A DNA stretch of 64,000 nucleotides, taken from Psychrobacter immobilis. Its GTDB lineage: Bacteria; Pseudomonadota; Gammaproteobacteria; Pseudomonadales; Moraxellaceae. The notes beneath the pieces were generated by a model that saw nothing but the letters and a program-made list of their open reading frames with translations, was not told where the DNA came from and made no database searches. The stretch covers positions 124,001-188,000 of the forward strand of contig NZ_CAJGZN010000005.1 in assembly GCF_904846235.1 (NCBI RefSeq), read 5' to 3'. The position numbers and the translations under genes were made by a program. Below, one piece after another: positions 47,187 to 54,966 of this stretch; the stretch's first letter is position 1, and every line of letters begins with the position of its first letter.

Positions 47187-48281
47187 ATGAGCCAGCTTTT
47201 TTCGCCTTTGAAACTTGGGCAACTCACATTAGATAACCGTATTATCATCGCACCCATGTGCCAATACTCTGCCAACGATGGAGCGGCAAGTGATTGGCAT
47301 ATGATCCATTTGGGCCAAATGAGTTTGAGCGGCGCAGGACTACTTATTTTAGAAGCAACAGCGGTCAATCCACAAGGACGTATCAGCTATGCTGATTTAG
47401 GTTTATGGGATGACAGGACTCAAGCTGCACTAGATAAAACGCTAACAGCAATCAGACAGTACAGTCCTATGCCAATAGGCCTACAACTGGCCCATGCTGG
47501 ACGTAAAGCGTCAACCGAAAAGCCATGGGACGGCGGCGGTTCGATTGCCCCTGATGAGGTAAATGGGTGGCAAACGGTGGCACCATCAGCGCTTGCGTAT
47601 GACGAAAACTCTACTGTACCCACAGCCATGGACCAAAAAAACATTGATTCGCTCATCAGCGATTTTGTCGATGCGGCAAGACGTGCCGATGCGCTGGGTC
47701 TTGACCTGATTGAGCTTCATGGTGCGCACGGCTATCTATTGCATCAGTTTTTATCGCCGCTTTCTAACAAGCGTGATGATCAATACGGCGGCAGTCTTGA
47801 AAACAGAATGCGCTTGTTACTTGACGTGTTTACAGCGGTTCGGGCTGAGTTTTCAAGTGACAAGCCAGTGGGCGTGCGGGTTTCTGCAACCGATTGGGTC
47901 GAAGGCGGCTGGGACCTTACCCAAACGATCGAGCTGGCTAAAGCATTGGAGGCGTTAGGCTGTGATTATATCCATGTGAGCACCGCAGGACTGAGCCCAG
48001 AGCAGCAAATCCCTGTGGAAGCGAGCTATCAAGTGCCTTTTGCTGCCGCGATAAAAGAAGCGGTCAATATACCTGTCATTGCCGTGGGCCTAATCACCGA
48101 GGCCGAGCAGGCAGAAAGCATCATCACCGAGCAGCAAGCGGACGCGGTTGCATTGGCACGCGGCATACTTTACGACCCGCACTGGCCGTGGCACGCGGCG
48201 GCCGAGCTTGGCGCAACCGTCAAAGCGCCTAAACAATATCTGCGCTCAAGCCCACATGGCAAGCCGTCTCCGATAGAATAA
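47187..48281 (+). CDS. NADH:flavin oxidoreductase of the Old Yellow Enzyme family (YqjM/XenA type)
   Basis: A 364-residue FMN-dependent ene-reductase. The thermophilic-like OYE signatures are APMCQYSA, with the conserved Cys, and ELHGAHGYLLHQFLSPLSNKRDDQYGGSLENRMR. It reduces activated C=C bonds of enals, enones or nitro compounds. It stands alone after the IclR gene; a 12-bp-stem hairpin follows. A truncated relative occurs at 51790. Confidence 0.92.
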   Translation: MSQLFSPLKLGQLTLDNRIIIAPMCQYSANDGAASDWHMIHLGQMSLSGAGLLILEATAVNPQGRISYADLGLWDDRTQAALDKTLTAIRQYSPMPIGLQLAHAGRKASTEKPWDGGGSIAPDEVNGWQTVAPSALAYDENSTVPTAMDQKNIDSLISDFVDAARRADALGLDLIELHGAHGYLLHQFLSPLSNKRDDQYGGSLENRMRLLLDVFTAVRAEFSSDKPVGVRVSATDWVEGGWDLTQTIELAKALEALGCDYIHVSTAGLSPEQQIPVEASYQVPFAAAIKEAVNIPVIAVGLITEAEQAESIITEQQADAVALARGILYDPHWPWHAAAELGATVKAPKQYLRSSPHGKPSPIE

Positions 48282-48299
48282 GTGTAATCGAACTACGAA

Positions 48300-48333
48300 C
48301 ATAGACTGAAGACATTACTTGCTTCAGTCTATG
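48300..48333. terminator. hairpin after the Old Yellow Enzyme gene
   Basis: CATAGACTGAAG (48300-48311) pairs perfectly with CTTCAGTCTATG (48322-48333), loop 10 bases. The T-run is weak. The remainder of 48334-48560 shows no gene. Confidence 0.6.
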
Positions 48334-48515
48334 CATTAACTCACTTTAATTCAAACTAAAGTAATTATGGCTTAAAAGTTAGATAGTCATCAGTGTATTC
48401 AACTTGACAAGTGGTAGTGATATCAACGCTGCCATAATTTACCGGCTGAAGTGTAGCGCAGGGAGGTCAACTTATGGTCTTGTTAGGCCTGCTAAATGTT
48501 CCATAAGCGGAATTA

Positions 48516-48593
48516 CCTCATTGTAAATACCCCATTCTTAACACAACATCATCGTAGAATAATTAAGCCACCTGCCTGTACTCAGCAGGTGTC
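48516..48593 (-). mobile_element. possible 3' end of another IS3-type transposase gene
   Basis: On the minus strand 48593-48561 encodes MTPAEYRQVA-stop, resembling the C-terminus of IS3-family OrfB proteins. It is cut exactly where the left inverted repeat of the next IS begins (48594). The sequence beyond its stop (to about 48516) could contain its own inverted repeat. Short match, so tentative. Confidence 0.35.
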
Positions 48594-48698
48594 ATTGTAG
48601 TGGCATAATGAAATAGGACAGTAGATAAGAGGTTATACTATCACCAAGACTGGAGAGAAGATATGACCACTACACACCGCACAAACAAAAGTATTAAG
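48594..48698 (+). mobile_element. left-end remnant of an IS3-family element with truncated orfA
   Basis: TGTAGTGG...GGACAGTA...TAAGAGG at 48594-48630 matches the inverse of the right end at 52678-52714. An orfA start follows at 48663 (MTTTHRTNKSIK) and is interrupted at about 48698 by the palindromic MITE. Same orientation as the transposase remnant at 51893-52696. Confidence 0.7.
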
Positions 48699-48852
48699 CT
48701 ATTATTCTAGTAAGTAATGAAACAAAATTATATATGGTTTTCCGTTCACCCTGAGCCTGTTGAAGAGTAGGAAAACCGTTATGGTTCGACAAGCTCACCA
48801 CGAACGGTTTTTTATAATTTAAATTTGTTCAGTTACTTAAATCAGAATAGTA
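48698..48852. mobile_element. palindromic MITE with REP-like core
   Basis: The ends (GCTATTATTCTAGTAAGTAA and the inverse of TTACTTAAATCAGAATAG) are imperfect inverted repeats. The core is a long hairpin, CCGTTCACCCTGAGCCTGTT...AAGCTCACCACGAACGG. It interrupts the orfA remnant of the IS3-family element. Confidence 0.65.
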
Positions 48853-48925
48853 TGATGAAGAAAGCCTTTCCTAAATTAGATACGCATAATATTCTACTGC
48901 TTTTCACAATATCACCATCTACAGT

Positions 48926-49831
48926 TTAACCTATCAAACGCTGTGCTAAAAAATTCACCAACACGCCAATTTTTACCACATTACGGCTAGTGGGCGGATA
49001 CACCAAATAAATCCCGTCATCTGTCGCCAAAGACGGGGTCACTTGCCAATCAGACAACACCTGTACCAACGCCCCAGACTGCAACGCTTTCTCAATCAGC
49101 CAATTAGGTAAATGGCTAATCCCTTGTCCATCAAGCGTGGCTTGTTTCAGCATTTCTATATTATTACCCATCAAATTCCCTGTCACCCGCAAACTTTGCG
49201 TTTTACCCGTTTGATGGAAATACCACTTTGACGCATAGCCTTGATACATAAACGGCAAACAATTATGCTCGGCTAATTGTGACGGTATTTGTGGTGTTCC
49301 ATGCAATCGTAGATAATCGGGACTGGCACATAACAGCCGTTGCTGAGAGGCAATAAATTTTGCTACCAAGCGGTCATCCTCCACACGCCCTAACCGCACC
49401 CCTACATCATATTTCTCATTAAATAAATCTACAAATTCATCACTGGCAAATAGCTCCAATTCAATTTTTGGGTATAAATGGGCAAATTCGGCAAGCAATG
49501 GGGCGATTTTTTCAATCCCATAGGCACTGGGAAAAGTAAGGCACAATCGCCCTTGTGGCTCAATTTGCTCCTCTTTAATCGCTTCATTTACCTGTTGTAA
49601 TTCAGCTAATATCGGCTCGGTCTGTTGTAAATAACGCATCCCTGCATGGGTCAAATCCAAATGTCTGGTTGAGCGATTCAATAGCTTAACTTGCAAGGAT
49701 TGTTCTAAGTTATCAATTTGCCGAGTGACAGACGACACCGCCAGCCCAAGCTGACTTGCCGTGGCAGTAAAGCTATTAGTATTCGCCACATGGTGAAAAA
49801 TAGTGAGGGCATAGAAGTAATTGATGGTCAT
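48926..49831 (-). CDS. LysR-family transcriptional regulator
   Basis: A LysR regulator of about 301 residues: MTINYFYALTIFHHVANTNSFTATASQLGLAVSSVTRQIDNL, LLNRSTRHLDLTHAG, then an effector domain. The frame extends to 49933, but the ATG at 49831 is where LysR proteins normally start. It is divergent from the luciferase-like gene (ATG 49982) and probably controls it and the following azoreductase. It is enclosed between IS3-family remnants, suggesting horizontal acquisition. Confidence 0.86.
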   Translation of the reverse strand: MTINYFYALTIFHHVANTNSFTATASQLGLAVSSVTRQIDNLEQSLQVKLLNRSTRHLDLTHAGMRYLQQTEPILAELQQVNEAIKEEQIEPQGRLCLTFPSAYGIEKIAPLLAEFAHLYPKIELELFASDEFVDLFNEKYDVGVRLGRVEDDRLVAKFIASQQRLLCASPDYLRLHGTPQIPSQLAEHNCLPFMYQGYASKWYFHQTGKTQSLRVTGNLMGNNIEMLKQATLDGQGISHLPNWLIEKALQSGALVQVLSDWQVTPSLATDDGIYLVYPPTSRNVVKIGVLVNFLAQRLIG

Positions 49832-49981
49832 GGGTTTGTTAGCAGTTAAGTGTATTTTTGAATAAACATATTTTTGCAAAAAAAGCAAAACTGTTTCTAA
49901 TTTTACCCCAATTATCATTAAAAATAAAAGCATTATACTAGGGCTATATTTTTTAATGCTTAATTTAACGGAGTGACTCCC

Positions 49982-51102
49982 ATGACCACAAGCTCACAAA
50001 CTCACAAACTCACAAACTCACAAACTCACAAACTCACAAACTCACAAACTCACAAACTGCTGTACCAAACCTCTCTGTTCTTGGACAAGACAATAGCCAA
50101 TTATTTCACACCGCTGAGACGAATGAAAATATAACCCCGCAACAAAAACAACTACCCCCTCATCTTGCCAATCACCCTGCATTTAGTGAGGTGTTTCAAG
50201 CGGATAAACTCACCTTGGGATTGATTGCCCCGTTTAAAGGCTATCCCAATAGTCCGATTCCGAGCTTAGAAGACTTTGGGGAAACCGCTGTCTTAGCAGA
50301 ACAGCTTGGATTTTCTGCACTATGGTTGCGAGATGTGCCATTTTACGACCCAAGTTTTGGCGATGTTGGACAAGCATTTGACCCCATGGTTGCCATGGGC
50401 TATTTGACTGCGAAAACCCAACGAATTGCGATAGGTTCAGCAGGCATCGTTGCACCTTTGCGGAGTCCCATTCATATCGCCAAAGCCTCAGCAAGTACGG
50501 CAGTATTAAGCAATAATCGCTTTATTTTGGGGATGTCGAGTGGCGATAGACCTGTGGAATACCCTGTGTTTCAGCAAAACTTTGACAATCGTGCCGAGCG
50601 TTTTCGAGAAAGTTGGGACATGATTCGTGCCTTAACCACCCAAAAATTTCCGCAGTTTAAAGGGCAACATTATGGGGATTTAACAGGCAATATTGGCTTT
50701 ATCCCTATCCTTGAACAACGCTTACCGATGGTTGCTATTGGTCGTGCCAGACAGGAACTAGATTGGCTTGCTAATACTGCCGATGCGTGGATTTGGCATG
50801 GGGTAAACCCAAAAGATACCAAAAATATCGTGCAAACCTTGGCGGATTTAAATCAAGATGACGCTTGGCATCCTTTTGGTTATGCCAATTTTGTCGAACT
50901 TAGTGAGAATCCGAATGAGCCTGCTCAATTATCTCGCAATATTTATCTACGAGGCGGGTCACATAGTTTGCTGGAATTTTGGCAAGAGCAAAAAGAACAA
51001 GGCTTATCTCATGTCACCATTAATTTAAAGCCTACCAAACGCCCTGCCAAAGAAACGTTGCAAGACTTAGCAGAAAATGTGTTAGCCAAATTAAACCAAT
51101 AA
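49982..51102 (+). CDS. luciferase-like flavin monooxygenase (BA3436-type), phase-variable, currently out of frame
   Basis: A bacterial-luciferase-fold, FMN-linked protein (KLTLGLIAPFKGYP, LAEQLGFSALWLRDVPFYDPSFGD, RFILGMSSGDRPVEYPVF). The body frame is open from 49978 to 51102, but between 49978 and the GTG at 50191 it has no start codon. The only ATG with a good ribosome-binding site (GGAG, ATG 49982) precedes eight CTCACAAA copies and is out of frame, stopping at TAA 50132-50134 after 50 codons. With 7 or 10 copies it joins the body. Upstream residues such as NHPAFSEVFQADKLTLGL look like genuine family N-terminus. A short form starting at GTG 50191 (303 residues) is the alternative. Confidence 0.8.
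49993..50056. repeat. octanucleotide tandem repeat CTCACAAA x8
   Basis: Eight perfect copies (64 bases) begin 11 bases after the ATG at 49982. Eight is not a multiple of three, so each gain or loss of a unit changes the frame; the pattern is typical of slipped-strand contingency loci. Confidence 0.95.
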
Positions 51103-51119
51103 AAATGGGGTATAAAACC

Positions 51120-51728
51120 ATGAAAACGCTTGTCATTGATACCACAATCAATGCCCATACTGAGTCATTTTCGGCTCAGTTACTACAACAAATCAAACAG
51201 CAATTTGCTGAAAGCACAACCTATTTGCCATTAAATGACATGGATTTACCTACCTTGGATGAGGCAACCCTAACGGTCATTTATAAACAAAAAGCAGGGG
51301 AGGCTTTGAGTGTGGCGGAGCAAGCTATCGCCGACACTCGGCAAGCGATGTTACAGCAGTTTAAAGCGCATCAAAAAATCGTTATTATCTATCCGATGTA
51401 TAACTACAATATCCCTGCTCGACTCAAAGATTATATGGATATGGTGTTGGTGCCACGAGAGACTTTCAAGTATAGCGAGGCAGGTAAAATTGAACCCTTA
51501 TTGACCGATAATAGAGCCGTGTTGTTTCTACAAATTAGTGGGTCGATGTTCTCATTGGATAAAGAATGCCAACAAATGGAATTTGCTTACCGTTATTTGG
51601 ATATGATGTTTGCAAAAATGGGCTTTAAAAAACGCACCTTGATTCGAGCAGAAGGCACAGCCATTTGTGATAAAGAGGCAATTTTACAAGCCACGCTAGA
51701 AGATTTTAACCAATGGCAAGTTAATTAA
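51120..51728 (+). CDS. FMN-dependent NADH-azoreductase (AzoR/AcpD-like)
   Basis: A flavodoxin-fold oxidoreductase of about 202 residues (MKTLVIDTTINAHTESFSAQLL; PMYNYNIPARLKDYMDMVLVPRETFKY; FLQISGSM). It reduces azo bonds or quinones using NADH and could supply reduced flavin to the neighbouring luciferase-like protein (inference). The ATG at 51120 is preferred over 51105. It starts 17 bp after the monooxygenase stop, so they are co-transcribed. Confidence 0.88.
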   Translation: MKTLVIDTTINAHTESFSAQLLQQIKQQFAESTTYLPLNDMDLPTLDEATLTVIYKQKAGEALSVAEQAIADTRQAMLQQFKAHQKIVIIYPMYNYNIPARLKDYMDMVLVPRETFKYSEAGKIEPLLTDNRAVLFLQISGSMFSLDKECQQMEFAYRYLDMMFAKMGFKKRTLIRAEGTAICDKEAILQATLEDFNQWQVN

Positions 51729-51789
51729 ATTTTAAGATAGCTGATACATAAGCTCAAGTTACTCAATATACTGTTAGGAGAATTTTCTT

Positions 51790-51894
51790 ATGAAATCAAA
51801 ATACCACCCTTTATTTCAACCTTTTACCCTTAATAATGGCATCGTCATCAAAAACCGTTTGGTAGTTGCTCCTATGACGCATTGGGGTTGTTAG
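51790..51894 (+). pseudogene. Old Yellow Enzyme gene truncated by the IS junction
   Basis: After GTTAGGAG the frame reads MKSKYHPLFQPFTLNNGIVI then KNRLVVAPMTHWGC-stop. This is the first 33 residues of an NADH:flavin oxidoreductase, ending right at the junction with the transposase remnant (TAG 51892-51894). The rest of the gene is missing, so it is non-functional. Confidence 0.82.
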
Positions 51895-52696
51895 AAGCAG
51901 CTATTACAACAGTACTAAATCTAGGTCTATAGACATTGAACTTATAAGGTTCAAAGCCTTAATCAGAGAAGTATTTGAGCAGTCAAATGGCTCGGCTGGT
52001 GCAAGGACGGTATCTGCTATCGTCACGCATCAACATGACATTAAACTCACACGCTACAGAGCAGTTAAACTGATGGCACAAATGGGGTTGATTAGTCGAC
52101 AGATAAAATCACATAAGTACAGGCGTTGTGAAGAATTCCATAAAGCTTATGGAAACATACTAGACCGTCAGTTTGCGCCCACTGCACCAAACCAAGTGTG
52201 GACAGGTGATGTTACTTATATTCGTATCAAAGCCGGATGGTGTTATTTAGCCATCGTTATGGATTTATATGCTCGACGTATTGTTGGTTTTGCCTTGTCA
52301 GATAGCCCGAATACCCAGCTGACCACATCTGCACTAAAAATGGCATATCACATAAGACTTGAGCCTAAAGACGTGCTGTTTCATCCAGATCAAGGCAGTC
52401 ATTATACCAGTGAAGAGTATGCTAAATGCGTAGCCAAGTGCAATGGTATGTCGCATAGTATGAGCCGACGAGGCAACTGTTGGGACAATGCACCTACAGA
52501 GAGGTTCTTTAGAAGCTTTAAGACAGAGTGGATGCCAAAAAACGGCTATGACAATATTGATGAGGCTCGGCAGGCAGTAAATGATTATATTTGGGGCTAT
52601 TATCAAAGTGTAAGACCACACAGCTTTAATGAGTATTTAACACCGAGCGAGAAAAAGAGACTTTATTTCAACAAAAACCTCTTAAGTACTGTCTAA
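51893..52696 (+). pseudogene. IS3-family transposase OrfB, 5'-truncated
   Basis: The frame is open from 51893 (RSSYYNSTKSRSIDIELIRF...) and contains the DDE catalytic core: Asp in GDVTYIR, Asp in HPDQGSHYTS, and Glu in PTERFFRSFKTEW. The N-terminal ~20 residues and all of OrfA are absent, replaced by the truncated Old Yellow Enzyme gene. An internal ATG at 52073 could give a 207-residue fragment. It is probably inactive. Confidence 0.85.
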
Positions 52697-52714
52697 AAAT
52701 ATTTGACCACTACA
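51893..52714 (+). mobile_element. right-end remnant of an IS3-family element
   Basis: Contains the truncated orfB and the right inverted repeat at 52678-52714 (CCTCTTAAGTACTGTC...GACCACTACA), complementary with mismatches to the left end at 48594-48630. The two remnants have the same orientation; together they give only about 0.9 kb of IS around a 3.2-kb gene block. Confidence 0.75.
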
Positions 52715-52765
52715 AGTATACAATGTGTATTCTCCTACGTTCTTTCAAATCTATACTTTACCTAC

Positions 52766-52793
52766 CACTCACCACTCACCACTCACCACTCAT
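52766..52793. repeat. CCACTCA x4 tandem repeat
   Basis: Four exact heptamer copies lie in the gap between the IS right end and the 3' end of the GST gene. No gene spans it. Confidence 0.85.
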
Positions 52794-52825
52794 GTGATCA
52801 TATAAATAACTTCAAATACCAGATA

Positions 52826-53473
52826 TTAACAAGGAAAAATCACCACCTCATCGCCTTCTTGCCATGGTTCAAACTTAGTCATGACTTGCAAAAATAACGG
52901 ATGCGCAAGCCAATCTTGTAACCACTGCTGCAATTTAGGGTATGGCAAACCATAAAACACCTCACGATCAACATGCGCAAATTGACGAACAAACGGCATG
53001 ATACCAATATCCGCTGTGGTCACACTGTCTCCTAATAGATAGACATTTTTTGTCAATAGCGTCTCCAATACCTGCAAAAACACCTCGCCCCGCTGTCGAT
53101 ACTCGCTCTGCGTCATCTCAGGATACCGATCTGCATATTTGTATCGATCTAGCCAATATTTAAACTCATTGTCATTTTGTACAATCAAGGCATTTGCTTG
53201 CGGTAATGTATTTTTATCAAGTAAGCCGTGTGGGTCATTCTGCGCAAGTGCCCACATCATAATCTCGTCACTTTCTTCAATGACGGTCCCATCCGCCAAC
53301 TGTAAAACGGGTACTGTCCCTTTTGGGCTAATCGCTAGCATTTGCTCGGGTTTATTCTTCAGCGTAACCTCCCACAGCGCTACAGACTGCTCGGCAAATA
53401 AAAGACCGAGACGGGCACGCATGGCGTAGGGACAGCGGCGAAAAGAATACAATCGATGGCGCGGTAAAGTCAT
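52826..53473 (-). CDS. glutathione S-transferase (YibF/Grx2-like)
   Basis: A GST-fold protein of about 215 residues with the glutaredoxin-like active site RRCPYAMRARL near the N-terminus, KGTVPVLQLADGTVIEESDEIM, and a helical C-terminal domain. The ATG at 53473 (MTLPRHRLYSF) is preferred to that at 53515. A degraded copy of its 3' end is at 13752-13838. Substrate unknown. Confidence 0.9.
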   Translation of the reverse strand: MTLPRHRLYSFRRCPYAMRARLGLLFAEQSVALWEVTLKNKPEQMLAISPKGTVPVLQLADGTVIEESDEIMMWALAQNDPHGLLDKNTLPQANALIVQNDNEFKYWLDRYKYADRYPEMTQSEYRQRGEVFLQVLETLLTKNVYLLGDSVTTADIGIMPFVRQFAHVDREVFYGLPYPKLQQWLQDWLAHPLFLQVMTKFEPWQEGDEVVIFPC

Positions 53474-53975
53474 AGTTGTCTTCCACAATTGAATAAAAAC
53501 TAAATAGCATATCAATAAGAACCAGTAGGCTCAAACACACTGATATGGTTTTTATTAGGGAGTAGGTAAATATTATTAGGCGCGATGAGATTCACACCGA
53601 TTTCACTCTCGATGTTGACGGCGTTTTCAGCACCTAAATTCTTGTTTGACTGATAAATAAACACCAAAAAACTCAAAATATAATCACAGTCAAAGTTATT
53701 ATAATGGCAACTTATTGTTGGCTAAAAACCATTGACACCTATTGTAAATATCATTTTTTTGAATTTATACTGGACTATTTTCTATAGTATAAGGACTGAT
53801 ACATGCAGTTTTTGAGGATGATAAGTCAGCAGTTGAGTCGGTTTACGGCTTTAGGGCAAATCATGTCCGTGATTACTGCACATGAATGTTAGAGGTTAAA
53901 TACTGGGCTAAATACTCATTTCTAACTATATCGACTGCTAACTAACTGTATCACCTGTTAAAGACGATACTATCT
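53474..53975. other. intergenic region upstream of the T_hemolysin operon
   Basis: No supported gene. The minus strand from about 53655 to 53512 has a short open stretch (ENAVNIESEIGVNLIAP...) that might be a fragment of a lost gene, but it has no start or ribosome-binding site. Confidence 0.35.
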
Positions 53976-54006
53976 TAAGGTTCAGTTAAGGTTGCTCCTT
54001 TATGAT
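53976..54006 (+). promoter_or_regulatory. PmrA/QseB-like box and promoter of the T_hemolysin operon
   Basis: CTTAAGGTTCAGTTAAGG at 53976-53993 is a direct repeat of TTAAGG with 11-bp periodicity, typical of OmpR-family PmrA/QseB boxes. A -10-like TATGAT (54001-54006) follows 7 bases later, so the box covers the -35 region. A matching box lies in front of the response-regulator operon at 62338-62355. Confidence 0.65.
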
Positions 54007-54058
54007 GCTTTCATGATGTTAATCGTGCTAAAAGCTTTTAACCATTTGGAGACAGCTG

Positions 54059-54910
54059 ATGTCATTATCTATTGATAGCACTCATACCTTACAGAATGTT
54101 CTAAATACGACCTTTTATATTGAAGCGGTTAAGCCAATGTCAATATTGGAAGTGCAAGGCATACCCTCCTCCCTCTATATTCGTGCCAGTACGCAAATGC
54201 CAATAGCGACATCGCCTACTTCATATGCCCAAAACCAAGATACCCAGGCATTTATCAAACGCATATATGCGTATATCCATCACGCCCGATTAAGCTATTT
54301 TATGCCCATTTTGTTTTCAGGTTTTGCCGATATGTCATCCTATGGCGATTGGTTATCTACTGATGATAATGCGTTACCTGCATTTAAAGGGACGAGCGTT
54401 GCTATCGGTCTAAAGCCTATCTGTGAAGATAAGATATTTTTAGAGCAGTATCTGAACACGCCAATACAAAACGAAATCAGCAGAGTGGCAGGCGAGCCAG
54501 TCAGTCGCCAGCGCATTTTTGAGATTGGCAATTTGGCATCAGGTTGTGCGGGTAGCGCGCGGCTTATGATAGCATTTTTGGTGTTTTATTTATCCACCCC
54601 CACCCTGAATTCTACGACTCATGAATACCAAACCAAAGCAGACTGGGTCGTGTGTACTGGCACCGATGCGGTACGGCATATATTGGCACATATGGGCATT
54701 CGCAGTCATGTCATTGCCAAGGCCACGGCAGAAGCGCTAGAAGACCCTGAGCAAGTATCCTCATGGGGCCATTACTATCAGCACAATCCCTTGGTCGTCG
54801 CTATCAATGTGGCCGATGCTAAGCGGGTATGCGCCCCACATTATCGCTATACCGAAACGTTAGAGATGAATGCTACCACGCGTTTGACGCTAAATAAGAT
54901 AGCCGTTTAA
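54059..54910 (+). CDS. thermostable hemolysin (T_hemolysin) family protein, GNAT-like
   Basis: A 283-residue protein whose C-terminal 150 residues match the T_hemolysin family: RQRIFEIGNLASGCAGSARLMIAFLVFYL, ADWVVCTGTDAVRHILAHMGI, SWGHYYQHNPLVVAINV. The family was named from Vibrio thermostable hemolysin, but the domain is related in fold to GNAT/LuxI-type acyltransferases. The first ~100 residues are not recognised. First gene of a four-gene operon with a ligase, a dioxygenase and an SDR. A biosynthetic acyltransfer role is inference. Confidence 0.75.
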   Translation: MSLSIDSTHTLQNVLNTTFYIEAVKPMSILEVQGIPSSLYIRASTQMPIATSPTSYAQNQDTQAFIKRIYAYIHHARLSYFMPILFSGFADMSSYGDWLSTDDNALPAFKGTSVAIGLKPICEDKIFLEQYLNTPIQNEISRVAGEPVSRQRIFEIGNLASGCAGSARLMIAFLVFYLSTPTLNSTTHEYQTKADWVVCTGTDAVRHILAHMGIRSHVIAKATAEALEDPEQVSSWGHYYQHNPLVVAINVADAKRVCAPHYRYTETLEMNATTRLTLNKIAV

Positions 54911-54966
54911 TACGCATGCATTAGCCAACCAATAACACTGCACCACCACAAGACAGTGAGAATACT

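Noticed and set aside
49993..50056. Possible CRISPR-like array
   Set aside because: The 8-bp units are contiguous with no spacers; it is a simple tandem repeat.
53512..53655. Short minus-strand coding-like stretch (possible gene remnant)
   Set aside because: No start codon, ribosome-binding site or family match I can state with confidence.
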